Shown here: positions 1 through 7,269 of the stretch, one piece after another
Position numbering within the stretch: the stretch's first letter is position 1
Layout: each line of letters opens with the position of its first letter
Origin: Hyphomicrobiaceae bacterium
Lineage (GTDB): Bacteria > Pseudomonadota > Alphaproteobacteria > Rhizobiales > Hyphomicrobiaceae
NCBI GenBank assembly: GCA_017353825.1
Contig: JAFMSC010000100.1
Location: forward strand, 1 to 10,801
Direction of reading: 5' to 3'
Length of the DNA stretch: 10,801 nt
Made by a program: the position numbers and the translations under genes
The notes under the pieces: generated by a model
Database searches by the model: none
What the model was told of the DNA's origin: nothing
The model's input: the letters and a program-made list of their open reading frames with translations, nothing else

Positions 1-73
1 CGTGGTGGCCGGCCCCGAGCGGCCGGCGGCCGCGGCCAACACGCCGGCACCACCACCGGCGAGGCGCCCATGA
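1..73 (+). CDS. 3' end of an upstream gene, probably another efflux-pump subunit (partial)
   Basis: An open frame enters from the left edge (codons from base 2) and ends at TGA 71-73, inside an ATGA overlap with the start of the RND permease. The 23 visible residues are rich in Ala and Pro (ending ARRP) and carry no diagnostic motif. A four-base stop/start overlap is typical of translationally coupled operons. In MdtABC-like operons the gene before an RND permease is a periplasmic adaptor (MdtA) or a first permease (MdtB), so one of these is the likely identity. That identity rests on context only, and the reading frame itself is supported only by the overlap. Confidence 0.45.
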   Translation, partial: VVAGPERPAAAANTPAPPPARRP

Positions 74-3000
74 ACGGCAACCTCTCCGCGCCCTTCATCC
101 GCTATCCCATCGGCACCTCGCTGGTGATGGTGGGCATCCTGTTCGTTGGCCTGGTCGCCTACTTCAGGCTGCCGGTGGCGGCCCTGCCCAGCGTCGACTT
201 CCCTACCATCCAGGTCTCCGCTCAGTTCCCCGGCGCCAGCGCCGAGACCATGGCCTCGTCGGTGTCGCAGCCGCTGGAGCGGCAACTAGCCCAGATCCCC
301 GGCGTGGCGCAGATGACCTCTACCAGCGGCCTCGGCACCACCAGCATCAACGTGCAGTTCGACCTCGATCGCAACATTGACGCGGCGGCCAATGACGTCC
401 AGGCCGCCATCAACGCTGCCAGCGGACAGTTGCCGCAGCAGCTGCCGCAGCCGCCTATCTACCGCAAGGTTAACCCGGCCGACTCGCCCATCCTTATCAT
501 GTCTGTGACCTCGGGTACGCTGCCCCTCACCGAGGTGGACGACAACGCCGACATTAAGCTCGCCCAGCAGATCAGCCAGATCTCCGGCGTGGGCCAGGTG
601 ACGATCGGTGGCGAGCAGAAGCCTGCCATCCGCGTCCAGATCGATCCCGCGCGGCTGGTGGCCAAGAACCTCTCGCTGGAGGACGTGCGAAACCAGCTTG
701 CCATCACCACGGTCAACTCGCCCAAGGGCAGCATCGACGGCGAGGTGCGCAGCTACACGATCTACGCCAACGACCAGCTGACGGCGGCAGACGCCTGGAA
801 CGACGTGATCGTCGCCTATCGTAACGGTGCGCCGCTGCGCGTGCGCGACATCGGCCAGGCGGTGTCGGGCCCGGAGGATACCAAGAAGGCGGCGTGGGCC
901 TCGGGCAAGCGCGGCGTGTTCCTGGTCGTCTTCAAGCAGCCGGGCGCCAACGTCATCACCACGGTCGAGCGCATCAAGGCGGAATTGCCGCGCCTCAGGG
1001 CGGCGATGCCGCCAACCGTCAACGTCGAGATCATGAGCGACCGCACCCAGACGATCCGCGCGTCGGTCAGGGACGTGCAATTCACTTTGCTCCTGGCCAT
1101 CGCCCTGGTGGTCGCCGTGATTTTCGTGTTCCTGCGCACGTTCTGGGCGACGGTCATTCCCAGCATCACGGTGCCGCTATCCCTGCTCGGTACCACCGGG
1201 CTCATGTACCTCATGGGCTACAGCCTCGACAACATCTCGCTCATGGCGCTCACCATCTCGGTGGGGTTCGTGGTGGACGACGCCATCGTCGTACTGGAGA
1301 ACATCGTGCGCCACGTCGAGGGAGGCATGAAGCCCCTGCAGGCAGCCTACAAGGGCGCCGGCGAGATCGCGTTCACCGTCCTCTCCATCAGCATCTCACT
1401 GGTGGCTGCCTTCATCCCGCTGCTGCTGATGGGCGGCATCATCGGCCGCCTGTTCCGCGAGTTCGCCGTCACCGTGGCCATGTGCATCGGCGTGTCGGCG
1501 TTCGTGGCGCTGAGCCTGACGCCAATGATGGCGTCTCGCTTCTTGCGCGCGCGCTCCGAGGAGCGGCACGGGCGCCTCTACCGGCTCACCGAGCGCGGCT
1601 TCGATGCGTTGCTCGGAGCCTACGAGCGCGGCCTCGATGTCGTGCTCCGGCACCGCTTCACGACGCTGTGCGTGTTCCTTGCCACACTCGCAGCCACCGG
1701 CTGGCTGTTCGTCATCATCCCCAAGGGCTTCTTCCCGCAGCAAGACACAGGCCTCATCACCGGCATCTCGGAGGCCGGCCAGGACGTGTCGTTCAAGGAG
1801 ATGATGCGCCGCCAGGAGGCGCTGGGCGAGATCATCGGCAGCGACCCGGCCGTGTCCACCTATGCCATGGCGATCGGCGTCGGCGGCTCGACTTCGACGC
1901 TCAACACGGGGCGCTTCTTCATCACGCTGAAGCCGCATGACGAGCGTGATGTGTCCGCCTTCCAGGTCATCGCCAGGCTGCGCCCGCAGCTGGAGAAGGT
2001 GGAAGGCGCGCGGCTGTTCCTACAGGTGGCGCAGGACGTGACCGTGGGCGGTCGCATCGCGCGTACTCAGTTCCAGTACACGCTGCAGGACGCCAACATC
2101 GACGAGCTGAACACGTGGGCACCCAAGATCCTCGACAAAATGAAGACGCTGCCCGAGCTGCGCGACGTAGCCACCGACCAGCAGATGTCCGGCACCACGC
2201 TCACGCTCACCATCGATCGCGACCAGGCCTCGCGCTACGGCCTGACGCCGCAGATGATCGACGACACGCTCTACGACGCCTTCGGCCAACGCCAGGTGGC
2301 GCAGTATTTCACGCAGCAGAACAGCTATCACGTCATTCTGGAGGTGTTGCCGGAGCTTGAAGGCGAGGTGGGAAGCCTCGATAAGATCTACATCAAATCG
2401 CCGACCACCGGGCAGCAGGTGCCGTTCGCCACCTTTGCCAAATGGACCACGCGCGAGACCGCGCCGCTGTCGATCAGCCACCAGGGCCAGTTCCCGGCCG
2501 TCACCATCAGCTTCAACCTGGCACAGGGCGTGGCGCTCGGCACCGCCACCGACGCCATCCGCGCGGCCGAGCGCGACATGGCTATGCCAACATCGCTGAT
2601 CGGCACCTTCCAGGGCAACGCCCAGGCCTTCGAGCAGTCCCTGAGCACCGTGCCCCTCCTGATCGCCGCCGCCCTGTTCGTCGTCTACCTGATCCTGGGC
2701 ATCCTCTACGAGAGCTACATCCATCCGCTCACGATCCTGTCGACGCTGCCCTCGGCGGGTGCGGGTGCGATCGCGACGCTCATGCTGTTCGGCTTCGACT
2801 TCAGCCTGGTGGCGATGATCGGCGTGATCCTGCTGATCGGCATCGTCAAGAAGAATGGAATCATGATGGTGGACTTCGCCATCACGGCGGAGCGTGAGGA
2901 GCATCTCTCGGCGATCAAGGCGGTGCGCAAAGCGGCGCTGCTGCGCTTCCGGCCCATCATGATGACGACGGCGGCGGCCCTGCTCGGGGCCGTGCCCCTC

Positions 3001-3210
3001 ATGCTCGGCCACGGCGCCGGCGCCGAGATCCGCCAGCCCCTTGGCTACGCCATGGTGGGTGGCCTGCTGGTGAGCCAAGCGCTGACGCTGTTCACGACGC
3101 CCGTCATCTATGTCTACCTCGACCGCGTCTCCAGCTACCTGGCTGGCACTCGGCCGGTCGCGGACATGCAGCCGGAAGCGCTTAAAGCTGAGCGCTCAGC
3201 CGCCGAGTGA
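70..3210 (+). CDS. RND multidrug efflux permease, MdtB/MdtC (HAE1) type
   Basis: This is a 1046-residue inner-membrane proton/drug antiporter, full length for the AcrB/MdtC class. The N-terminus (SAPFIRYPIGTSLVMVG) gives TM1, followed by the LPSVDFPTIQVSAQFPGAS porter-domain start. TM2 begins near residue 337. TM4 holds the proton-relay pair D403-D404 in GFVVDDAIVVLEN. The GFFPQQDTG motif is at 553-561, TM8 starts near 861 (ILYESYIHPLTIL), and TM10 holds K928 in IVKKNGIMMVDFA, matching the relay lysine of AcrB. Many segments match E. coli MdtC closely, including LTISVGFVVDDAIVVLE, HPLTILSTLPSAG and LLRFRPIMMTT. The start has GAGG at 61-64, five bases upstream, and overlaps the preceding stop. 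The protein would form a trimer, with an adaptor and an outer-membrane channel encoded elsewhere. It could be the MdtB- or the MdtC-type partner; the substrate is unknown. Confidence 0.95.
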   Translation: MNGNLSAPFIRYPIGTSLVMVGILFVGLVAYFRLPVAALPSVDFPTIQVSAQFPGASAETMASSVSQPLERQLAQIPGVAQMTSTSGLGTTSINVQFDLDRNIDAAANDVQAAINAASGQLPQQLPQPPIYRKVNPADSPILIMSVTSGTLPLTEVDDNADIKLAQQISQISGVGQVTIGGEQKPAIRVQIDPARLVAKNLSLEDVRNQLAITTVNSPKGSIDGEVRSYTIYANDQLTAADAWNDVIVAYRNGAPLRVRDIGQAVSGPEDTKKAAWASGKRGVFLVVFKQPGANVITTVERIKAELPRLRAAMPPTVNVEIMSDRTQTIRASVRDVQFTLLLAIALVVAVIFVFLRTFWATVIPSITVPLSLLGTTGLMYLMGYSLDNISLMALTISVGFVVDDAIVVLENIVRHVEGGMKPLQAAYKGAGEIAFTVLSISISLVAAFIPLLLMGGIIGRLFREFAVTVAMCIGVSAFVALSLTPMMASRFLRARSEERHGRLYRLTERGFDALLGAYERGLDVVLRHRFTTLCVFLATLAATGWLFVIIPKGFFPQQDTGLITGISEAGQDVSFKEMMRRQEALGEIIGSDPAVSTYAMAIGVGGSTSTLNTGRFFITLKPHDERDVSAFQVIARLRPQLEKVEGARLFLQVAQDVTVGGRIARTQFQYTLQDANIDELNTWAPKILDKMKTLPELRDVATDQQMSGTTLTLTIDRDQASRYGLTPQMIDDTLYDAFGQRQVAQYFTQQNSYHVILEVLPELEGEVGSLDKIYIKSPTTGQQVPFATFAKWTTRETAPLSISHQGQFPAVTISFNLAQGVALGTATDAIRAAERDMAMPTSLIGTFQGNAQAFEQSLSTVPLLIAAALFVVYLILGILYESYIHPLTILSTLPSAGAGAIATLMLFGFDFSLVAMIGVILLIGIVKKNGIMMVDFAITAEREEHLSAIKAVRKAALLRFRPIMMTTAAALLGAVPLMLGHGAGAEIRQPLGYAMVGGLLVSQALTLFTTPVIYVYLDRVSSYLAGTRPVADMQPEALKAERSAAE

Positions 3211-3226
3211 ATGCCGGCTCTGCCTC

Positions 3227-3256
3227 GCGCCGCCCTGGGTTATCCCGGAGCGGCGC
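3227..3256 (+). terminator. Stem-loop after the RND pump gene
   Basis: The arms gcgccgc (3227-3233) and gcggcgc (3250-3256) are perfect complements. After one C/A mismatch the stem continues with ctggg (3235-3239) against cccgg (3244-3248), which includes one G-T pair, around a ttat loop. It lies 16 bases after the pump stop codon. No T-run follows on the + strand, so it is either a weak intrinsic terminator or a 3'-end mRNA-protecting hairpin. Confidence 0.5.
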
Positions 3257-3637
3257 ATGCCACAAAGCGCTGGGCCGGCGAGGCCAGCGTCGGGGTCGTT
3301 GGGTGGCCCAGGCGCCAACCGCTCGCAGGCGTGCTGAGGAGGCCCGAGCAAGGCTTGAGGCGCCTCGCGGACAGCCTTTCCCTGGGCTGCCAGGCCGCGG
3401 CCAACAGGTCATAGGCAATTGGTCGCCGGCGATCGAGCAGCCGCCTGGCGTTCCCGGAGGAACCATCCCACCTACGCAAAACCGCGGACTCGAGCCCGTG
3501 TCCGGACCCTGCAAACGCGGTCAAAATGTGGCGAAATCATTCGAGAAGTGTGACCTGCCCGCGCTTGCCCAATGCGGATGAGACCCGCTATGTGGCTTTA
3601 CAACACCCTTTTCCAGGCGGGAGCAACAGCCCCAGCG
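3257..3637. other. Intergenic stretch with no supported gene
   Basis: Between the pump hairpin and the MarR gene the open frames have Arg/Pro/Gly-rich translations with no recognisable domain. They look like chance frames in GC-rich DNA. A 10-bp palindrome (gaggcgcctc, 3357-3366) is present. The segment just before the chosen MarR start (about 3595-3620) is locally lower in GC, which would suit a promoter or leader, but no clear -35/-10 pair can be assigned by eye. Confidence 0.5.
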
Positions 3638-4231
3638 ATGCCGCGCCCCATGAAGACGCGCTCAGCATCGGCCGACGCCGCACCCGGCGGGCCGGTACTC
3701 GATCTCAACACCCATATTGCGACCAAGGTCGCTGTGTTCGCCAACCGGCTCTCGCGCGCAGCGTCGCGCTTCTATCGCGCGAGATTCGGCATCGGTGTCG
3801 TCGAGTGGCGGCTGATGATGTTTGTCGGCTACGTACACGAAACGTGTGCGAACCAAATCTGCCGCGAGACCGATCTCGACAAGGGGGCGGTCAGCCGCAG
3901 CTTGAACGTCCTTGCGCGCATGGGGATTGTTGGCATCCGAGAGGACGGCACCGACAGCCGCCGCCACAAGATCGCGCTGACGGCCAAGGGCCGCGCCCTG
4001 CACGACCGGCTGGTGCCCGTCGCCATCGAGCGCCAGCGCGAGCTGGTGTCGGGATTGACGAGCGACGAGGTTGCGGTGTTCGCCAACCTGGTCGATCGCT
4101 TGCGGGCGCGAGTGTCGGACGGGGCGCCCGGGAACCGCGAGCGGCCGTCCAAGCCGCGCCCGGCTGCGCGTACCCACCGCAAGCGCGACAGGCGAGACGA
4201 CCCGCCCCGACGCCCCGCCTCCGCCCCGTAG
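3638..4231 (+). CDS. MarR-family transcriptional regulator
   Basis: This encodes a 197-residue winged-helix DNA-binding protein, numbered from ATG 3638. A helical dimerisation segment (about 24-50) leads to the helix-turn-helix, about 70-95 (ICRETDLDKGAVSRSLNVL, with G83, S86, R87). The wing follows at about 101-118 (EDGTDSRRHKIALTAKG), the usual DxRxxRxxxxLTxxG signature of MarR proteins. A C-terminal helix reaches about residue 160. The last 35 or so residues form a basic Arg/Pro tail not typical of MarR. In-frame ATGs exist at 3572, 3578, 3590, 3638 and 3650, none with a strong ribosome site. The 3638 start was chosen because upstream codons look non-coding and a weak gggag precedes it. 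MarR proteins often repress nearby efflux genes, so the pump upstream is a plausible target, though the long gap makes this uncertain. Confidence 0.85.
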   Translation: MPRPMKTRSASADAAPGGPVLDLNTHIATKVAVFANRLSRAASRFYRARFGIGVVEWRLMMFVGYVHETCANQICRETDLDKGAVSRSLNVLARMGIVGIREDGTDSRRHKIALTAKGRALHDRLVPVAIERQRELVSGLTSDEVAVFANLVDRLRARVSDGAPGNRERPSKPRPAARTHRKRDRRDDPPRRPASAP

Positions 4232-4254
4232 TTGGGTCGAGCGAAGAGACCCAA
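4228..4254. repeat. REP-like hairpin with GTAG head
   Basis: The tetranucleotide GTAG (4228-4231) is followed directly by a perfect 7-bp inverted repeat, ttgggtc (4232-4238) and gacccaa (4248-4254), around a nine-base loop. GTAG next to an imperfect or perfect palindrome is the layout of REP sequences mobilised by RAYT (TnpA-REP) transposases. The TAG of this head is the stop codon of the MarR gene. The hairpin also sits between convergent genes, where it could end transcription from either side. Only one copy is seen in this window, so the repeat status is inferred from its form. Confidence 0.45.
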
Positions 4255-4311
4255 TGCGCATCTGACGAGGTGGTGCTGGGGCTGCCCTCGGCCTCGCGGT
4301 CGACCCCCAAC

Positions 4312-4812
4312 CTAGAGGTGCTCGATCTCGACATCGGCGCAGGACTGGCCGAACTGCACCAGCCCTTCCTCCAGGTAGTCACTGAGAAGGGGCATGCCGA
4401 GCAGATAGTCGGCCGTGTGCGTGGTGCGCGAGCTGTGCGCGCGTTGAGCCTCCTCGCGCAAGGCCTCCCAGTCCTCGACGGTGTTGTCGTCGCGACCGAG
4501 CCAGGCCAGCGCGACAAGGTCCACTTGCTCCTCCTCGGCAAGGCTCGAGATGAATGACGTGAGCTCTTCCAGGACCGGATCGTCGCGGTGGTCCTCCAGC
4601 ACCGAGATCATGTTGTCGTCGGAGCCGTTGGATCCGGTATCCGGCTCGGTCACGGTATCCTTGGCGTTGAACTCACGCGACTTGACAACGACGAAGCAGA
4701 CCTTCTCCGCGGAGATTGCCAACGCCGGGGTCTCCGCGCCCAGCTCCTCGGCCGCCTCCGGCCTAGGCACCTTCGGCCTAGACCTGGGTTCGGTTGGCTT
4801 TGACGTAGCCAT
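4312..4812 (-). CDS. DUF3775 family protein
   Basis: This is a 166-residue soluble protein of unknown function. The first 30 or so residues are a Pro/Arg/Lys/Glu-rich, probably disordered leader. From about residue 33 the sequence (ISAEKVCFVVVKSREFNAKD) continues through GSNGSDDNMISVLEDH, EEEQVDLVALAWLGRDD and TADYLLGMPLLSDYLEEGL. I recognise these as hallmarks of the DUF3775 family, common in alphaproteobacteria. No catalytic motif, signal peptide or membrane segment is visible. The start is well supported by AGGAGG (complement of 4821-4826) eight bases before the ATG. It is divergent from the SnoaL-like gene and convergent with the MarR gene. The many acidic residues (EDHRDDP, EDWEALREEAQ) set its character, but no role can be assigned. 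Confidence 0.88.
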   Translation of the reverse strand: MATSKPTEPRSRPKVPRPEAAEELGAETPALAISAEKVCFVVVKSREFNAKDTVTEPDTGSNGSDDNMISVLEDHRDDPVLEELTSFISSLAEEEQVDLVALAWLGRDDNTVEDWEALREEAQRAHSSRTTHTADYLLGMPLLSDYLEEGLVQFGQSCADVEIEHL

Positions 4813-4820
4813 CGCACAAA

Positions 4821-4826
4821 CCTCCT
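4821..4826 (-). promoter_or_regulatory. Consensus Shine-Dalgarno of the DUF3775 gene
   Basis: The complement reads AGGAGG, eight bases before the ATG at 4812. It is the strongest ribosome-binding site in the window and fixes this start. Confidence 0.75.
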
Positions 4827-5108
4827 CTCACCTCGGCCCTCCCCGCGTGCACCTGCCGGCGGAGCGCGGAGCGCCAGCTCGTTCAATCAATGCCGGAGGT
4901 GGTACAAAGGTTCATGGGCGAGAGACCCTCGCGCGATGAGGCCGCAAAGCGCGGGCCGTGCTGGCGGGGAATGCTGACGCGGGGGGCCTGGCCGGCAATA
5001 ACCAAGTCGTAAGCGGTCCGGACGCCCCGCATTTTTCCCTAGCCTACGGCTTGCGACTCGTGGATTGGGTGCAATGCGGCCATCACCATCACCCTTTGCA
5101 CCCTTCGC
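4827..5108. other. Divergent spacer between the DUF3775 and SnoaL-like genes
   Basis: About 300 bases separate the two start codons. The stretch should hold the promoters of both genes. No convincing -35/-10 pair can be named by eye. The one clear structure is an 8-bp inverted repeat near its right end, listed separately. No gene is supported inside it. Confidence 0.5.
5067..5103. promoter_or_regulatory. 8-bp inverted repeat just before the SnoaL-like gene
   Basis: gggtgcaa (5067-5074) and ttgcaccc (5096-5103) are perfect complements separated by 21 bases. The right arm ends about five bases before the AAGGAG at 5109-5114 that precedes the gene. It could be an operator for a dimeric regulator or a 5'-UTR hairpin that influences ribosome access. 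The sequence does not show which. Confidence 0.35.
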
Positions 5109-5128
5109 AAGGAGCGGAGAAGACAGGC

Positions 5129-5503
5129 ATGTCGGAAGACGAACGCGCCATTCGCGAGCTCATCGCCACCTGGATGGCGGCTTCAAGGGCCGGCGATCAC
5201 GATACCGTTCTGGGCCTGATGACGGATGATGTGGTCTTCATGGTGCCCGGCCGCGAGCCCTTTGGGAAGGCGGCGTTCGCCGCCGCCTCCAAGAGCGCCG
5301 GGCCGGCCCTGATCGAGGGGACCAGCGACATCGTGGAGCTGAAGGTGCTGGGCGACTGGGCCTACCTGCGCAACCACCTCAAGCTGACGATCACCCCACC
5401 CGGCGGCACAGCAACGACGCGCTCGGGCTTTACGCTCACCGTCCTGCGCAAGGAGGCGGACGGGAAGTGGCGCTTGGCACGGGACGCCAACCTCCTCTCC
5501 TGA
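5129..5503 (+). CDS. SnoaL-like / SgcJ-EcaC family NTF2-fold protein
   Basis: This is a 124-residue protein of the SnoaL-like (DUF4440, SgcJ/EcaC) group with the cone-shaped NTF2 fold. Visible family features are the N-terminal helix (DERAIRELIATWMAASRAGDHDTVLGLMTDDVVFMVPG), the turn GREPFGKAAFAA, and C-terminal strands ending SGFTLTVLRKEADGKWRLARDANLL. The last element matches the usual 'vlrr.dGgWri..d.n' ending. Members include polyketide cyclases, steroid isomerase-like enzymes and many proteins of unknown substrate, so no reaction can be given. ATG 5129 was chosen because homology begins there and GGAGAAG lies six bases upstream; the frame is open further upstream. It has no signal peptide or operon partner and is divergent from the DUF3775 gene. 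Confidence 0.87.
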   Translation: MSEDERAIRELIATWMAASRAGDHDTVLGLMTDDVVFMVPGREPFGKAAFAAASKSAGPALIEGTSDIVELKVLGDWAYLRNHLKLTITPPGGTATTRSGFTLTVLRKEADGKWRLARDANLLS

Positions 5504-5772
5504 GGCTTGCAGATAGCCCCATTCTCGGCGGACAGGCCGCTGGTAGCTACCGACACCAAGGGCTGCTGAGCCGTTCCTGTGCTCTCGCCTTGTTCGTATT
5601 CCTAGCAAATCTCGACGACGTTGGTTTCAAGGTCGCGGCAGCAGAGCGTGCGGTGGCGCCAGGCCGGGAGGTCCGTTGGGGGCCGCACGATGGGGACACC
5701 TTTGCAACCAGCTCGGCGTGGGCGCCGGCCGCACGGCGGCCGTGACTGGCGAAGGGCACCCGACGGCTTCCC

Positions 5773-5804
5773 GTGCACCGATCTCCCCGTGCACCGATCT
5801 CCCC
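5773..5804. repeat. Tandem repeat, 16 bp x 2
   Basis: gtgcaccgatctcccc occurs twice in direct succession (5773-5788, 5789-5804), with a further partial match (ccc before, gt after). Each unit includes the palindrome gtgcac. It lies in non-coding sequence. Confidence 0.75.
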
Positions 5805-5875
5805 GTCACGCGGGGCGGAGAGCAGGACGCCGCTGTAGGCCCCGGATTGCCGCCACGCCAGGGCCGTCCATCGAC

Positions 5876-5924
5876 CTCGACGCGAACTCGACGCGAACTC
5901 GACGCGAACTCGACGCGAACTCGA
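5876..5924. repeat. Tandem repeat, 11 bp x 4
   Basis: Four identical copies of cgcgaactcga run head to tail at 5881-5891, 5892-5902, 5903-5913 and 5914-5924, preceded by the last five bases of a unit (ctcga, 5876-5880). Two short palindromes, CGCG and TCGA, alternate along the array. The 11-bp period is close to one helical turn and is not a multiple of three, which argues against coding use. Confidence 0.85.
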
Positions 5925-6270
5925 CAAGGGGCTCGGCTTGAGAAGATCATTGGCGCCAAGCGTCGGGAACGGCGCGGCGCCGCGAGCAGGTCGAGGAGGG
6001 CGGCGTGCAGCTGGCTCCGGCAGGACCAATGGTCGTGCCACGGCGATCAACTTGCAGCCGACCCCGCCGACAACGCCGGCGTTGCCGCGATTTCGTGCTG
6101 CTGGGGCAAGCAGGTCGATGCGGTGGTCAAGGCGCCGCGTGCCGGCGACATCGAGGTCACGGCGATCCACGCGTCACATGCGATCAGGAGCCTCGATTGA
6201 TGCTCCTGCACGTCCGGGCTCACGAGGCCTCGAAGCTGGCCCAGCGCGTTGCGGGCCGCCCTTGACACCA

Positions 6271-6288
6271 CCGCCGGCTCTGCGGCGG
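6271..6288 (-). terminator. Possible hairpin terminator of the crotonase gene
   Basis: ccgccg (6271-6276) and cggcgg (6283-6288) are perfect complements around a six-base loop. The hairpin lies 27 bases beyond the stop of the leftward crotonase gene. No clear T-run follows on the minus strand, so its role as a terminator is tentative. Confidence 0.35.
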
Positions 6289-6315
6289 ATCGCCGACGGT
6301 CCGGCAATGCGCCAG

Positions 6316-7125
6316 TCACCGGCCCGTGAAGTTCGGCGCGCGCTTCTCGACATAGTGGGCCACGCCCTCGCGGAAGTCCTCAGTGTCGCGACACAGGGCC
6401 TGCTCGCGGTTGGCGACCGCCGTGGCCTCGGCCAGGGACTGGAACAGCGCCTCGTAGGTTTGCCTCTTGATGATGTGGGTGGAGCGGGGGGAGGAAAGGT
6501 TGGCGATCTCGGCCGCGCGCGCCTGCACGGCTTGCGCGAAGCCCTCCGCCGGCAGCACTCGCACCAAGCCCATCGCCGCCGCTTCCTCGGCTGTCACCGT
6601 GCGCGCCGACAACAGCAGGTCCATGGCGTTCATGGGGCCGATGAGACGCGGCAGCATCCAGGAGATGCCGTGCTCGGCGATCAGGCCACGGCGCGCGAAA
6701 GCGGTGGTGAGCTTGGCGCCAGCCGCCATGTAGCGGATGTCGCAGTAGAGCGCGAGCACCAAGCCGATGCCGGCCACGGGCCCATTGATGCCGGCGACCA
6801 CCGGCTTCTTGACGCCCAGAATGTAGCTGCAGCGCTGGGCGAAGTTGGCGGCCAACCCCTCGGTCGGCCACTCGCCATCGTTGCGCAGATCCGTCTCGCC
6901 CGCAGCCGCCGACGACAGCCGCTCCATGTCGGCGCCGGCGCAGAAGCCGCGGCCGGCCCCGGTCAGCACGATAGCGCGGACGCTCTCGTCGGCATCGGCC
7001 ACGGCGAACGCAGAGCGCAGCTCGGCCGCCATCGTGGCGGTATAGGCGTTGAGCCGATCGGGCCGGTTCAGCGTAATGGCCGCCACCCGGTCCTCGACCC
7101 CGTAGAGCAGCTCAGTCCAACTCAT
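6316..7125 (-). CDS. Enoyl-CoA hydratase/isomerase (crotonase) family protein
   Basis: This 269-residue protein has the crotonase fold: ITLNRPDRLNAY (17-28), the CoA-site/oxyanion loop GRGFCAGAD (58-66), the second oxyanion segment INGPVAGIGLVLALYCDIRY (113-132) and GLIAEHGISWMLPRLIG (147-163). By alignment with rat enoyl-CoA hydratase, E144 falls on V123 and E164 on F143, so both hydratase glutamates are absent. E151 occupies the acidic position used by enoyl-CoA isomerase-like members. A double-bond isomerase or other acyl-CoA reaction therefore seems likelier than hydration; this is inference. The ATG at 7125 is preceded by GGGAGG nine bases upstream. Alternative in-frame upstream starts give a non-homologous extension that runs into repeat sequence. 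It is divergent from the nitronate monooxygenase gene and probably acts in fatty-acid or related acyl-CoA catabolism. Confidence 0.9.
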   Translation of the reverse strand: MSWTELLYGVEDRVAAITLNRPDRLNAYTATMAAELRSAFAVADADESVRAIVLTGAGRGFCAGADMERLSSAAAGETDLRNDGEWPTEGLAANFAQRCSYILGVKKPVVAGINGPVAGIGLVLALYCDIRYMAAGAKLTTAFARRGLIAEHGISWMLPRLIGPMNAMDLLLSARTVTAEEAAAMGLVRVLPAEGFAQAVQARAAEIANLSSPRSTHIIKRQTYEALFQSLAEATAVANREQALCRDTEDFREGVAHYVEKRAPNFTGR

Positions 7126-7134
7126 TGGCGCATG

Positions 7135-7140
7135 CCTCCC
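7135..7140 (-). promoter_or_regulatory. Shine-Dalgarno deciding the crotonase start
   Basis: The complement reads GGGAGG, nine bases before the ATG at 7125. It favours this start over in-frame starts further upstream. Confidence 0.6.
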
Positions 7141-7163
7141 GTCCTCGCGTTGTGTCTTGAACG

Positions 7164-7191
7164 GTGAGATGGTGAAATGCTGAGATGTGAG
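7164..7191. repeat. Degenerate 8-bp array, left arm (gtgagatg)
   Basis: gtgagatg (7164-7171), gtgaaatg (7172-7179), ctgagatg (7180-7187) and a partial tgag follow in an 8-bp register. The unit is nearly the reverse complement of the array at 7270-7334. Both lie in the spacer between two divergent genes. Confidence 0.6.
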
Positions 7192-7269
7192 CGGCCTCGA
7201 GGGCGGGGACGGCAGCCATTTCCGCTCCAATATCGATACGCGACGGCCGGCAAAGGCTCCAACCCAAGT

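Larger units (their letters stand above)
5504..6270. other. Long stretch without a supported gene
   Basis: Nearly 800 bases follow the SnoaL-like stop. Open frames on both strands translate to Arg/Ala/Pro-rich strings with no recognisable domain, and several run straight through tandem repeats whose period is not a multiple of three. One frame near 6040-6200 (+) has a somewhat more protein-like composition (ADNAGVAAISCCWGKQ) but no start, partner or family. The region also holds a hairpin (cggccg arms, 5726-5731 and 5737-5742) and the two tandem repeats listed separately. It may be decayed coding DNA or accessory spacer. Confidence 0.5.

Noticed and set aside
3526..4557. A 343-residue open frame on the + strand over the MarR and DUF3775 genes
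   Set aside because: It is a frame-shifted shadow of the MarR gene and then the antisense of the DUF3775 gene; the Arg/Pro-rich composition and lack of any domain contrast with the clear homology of the real frames.
5547..6170. Open frames of 170-207 residues on both strands in the long spacer
   Set aside because: They read through 11-bp and 16-bp tandem repeats, have no ribosome site or recognisable motif, and are dominated by Arg, Ala and Pro.
5938..7167. A 409-residue + strand open frame over the crotonase gene
   Set aside because: It is antisense to a clear crotonase homologue and shows His/Arg/Gly-rich shadow composition typical of GC-rich DNA.
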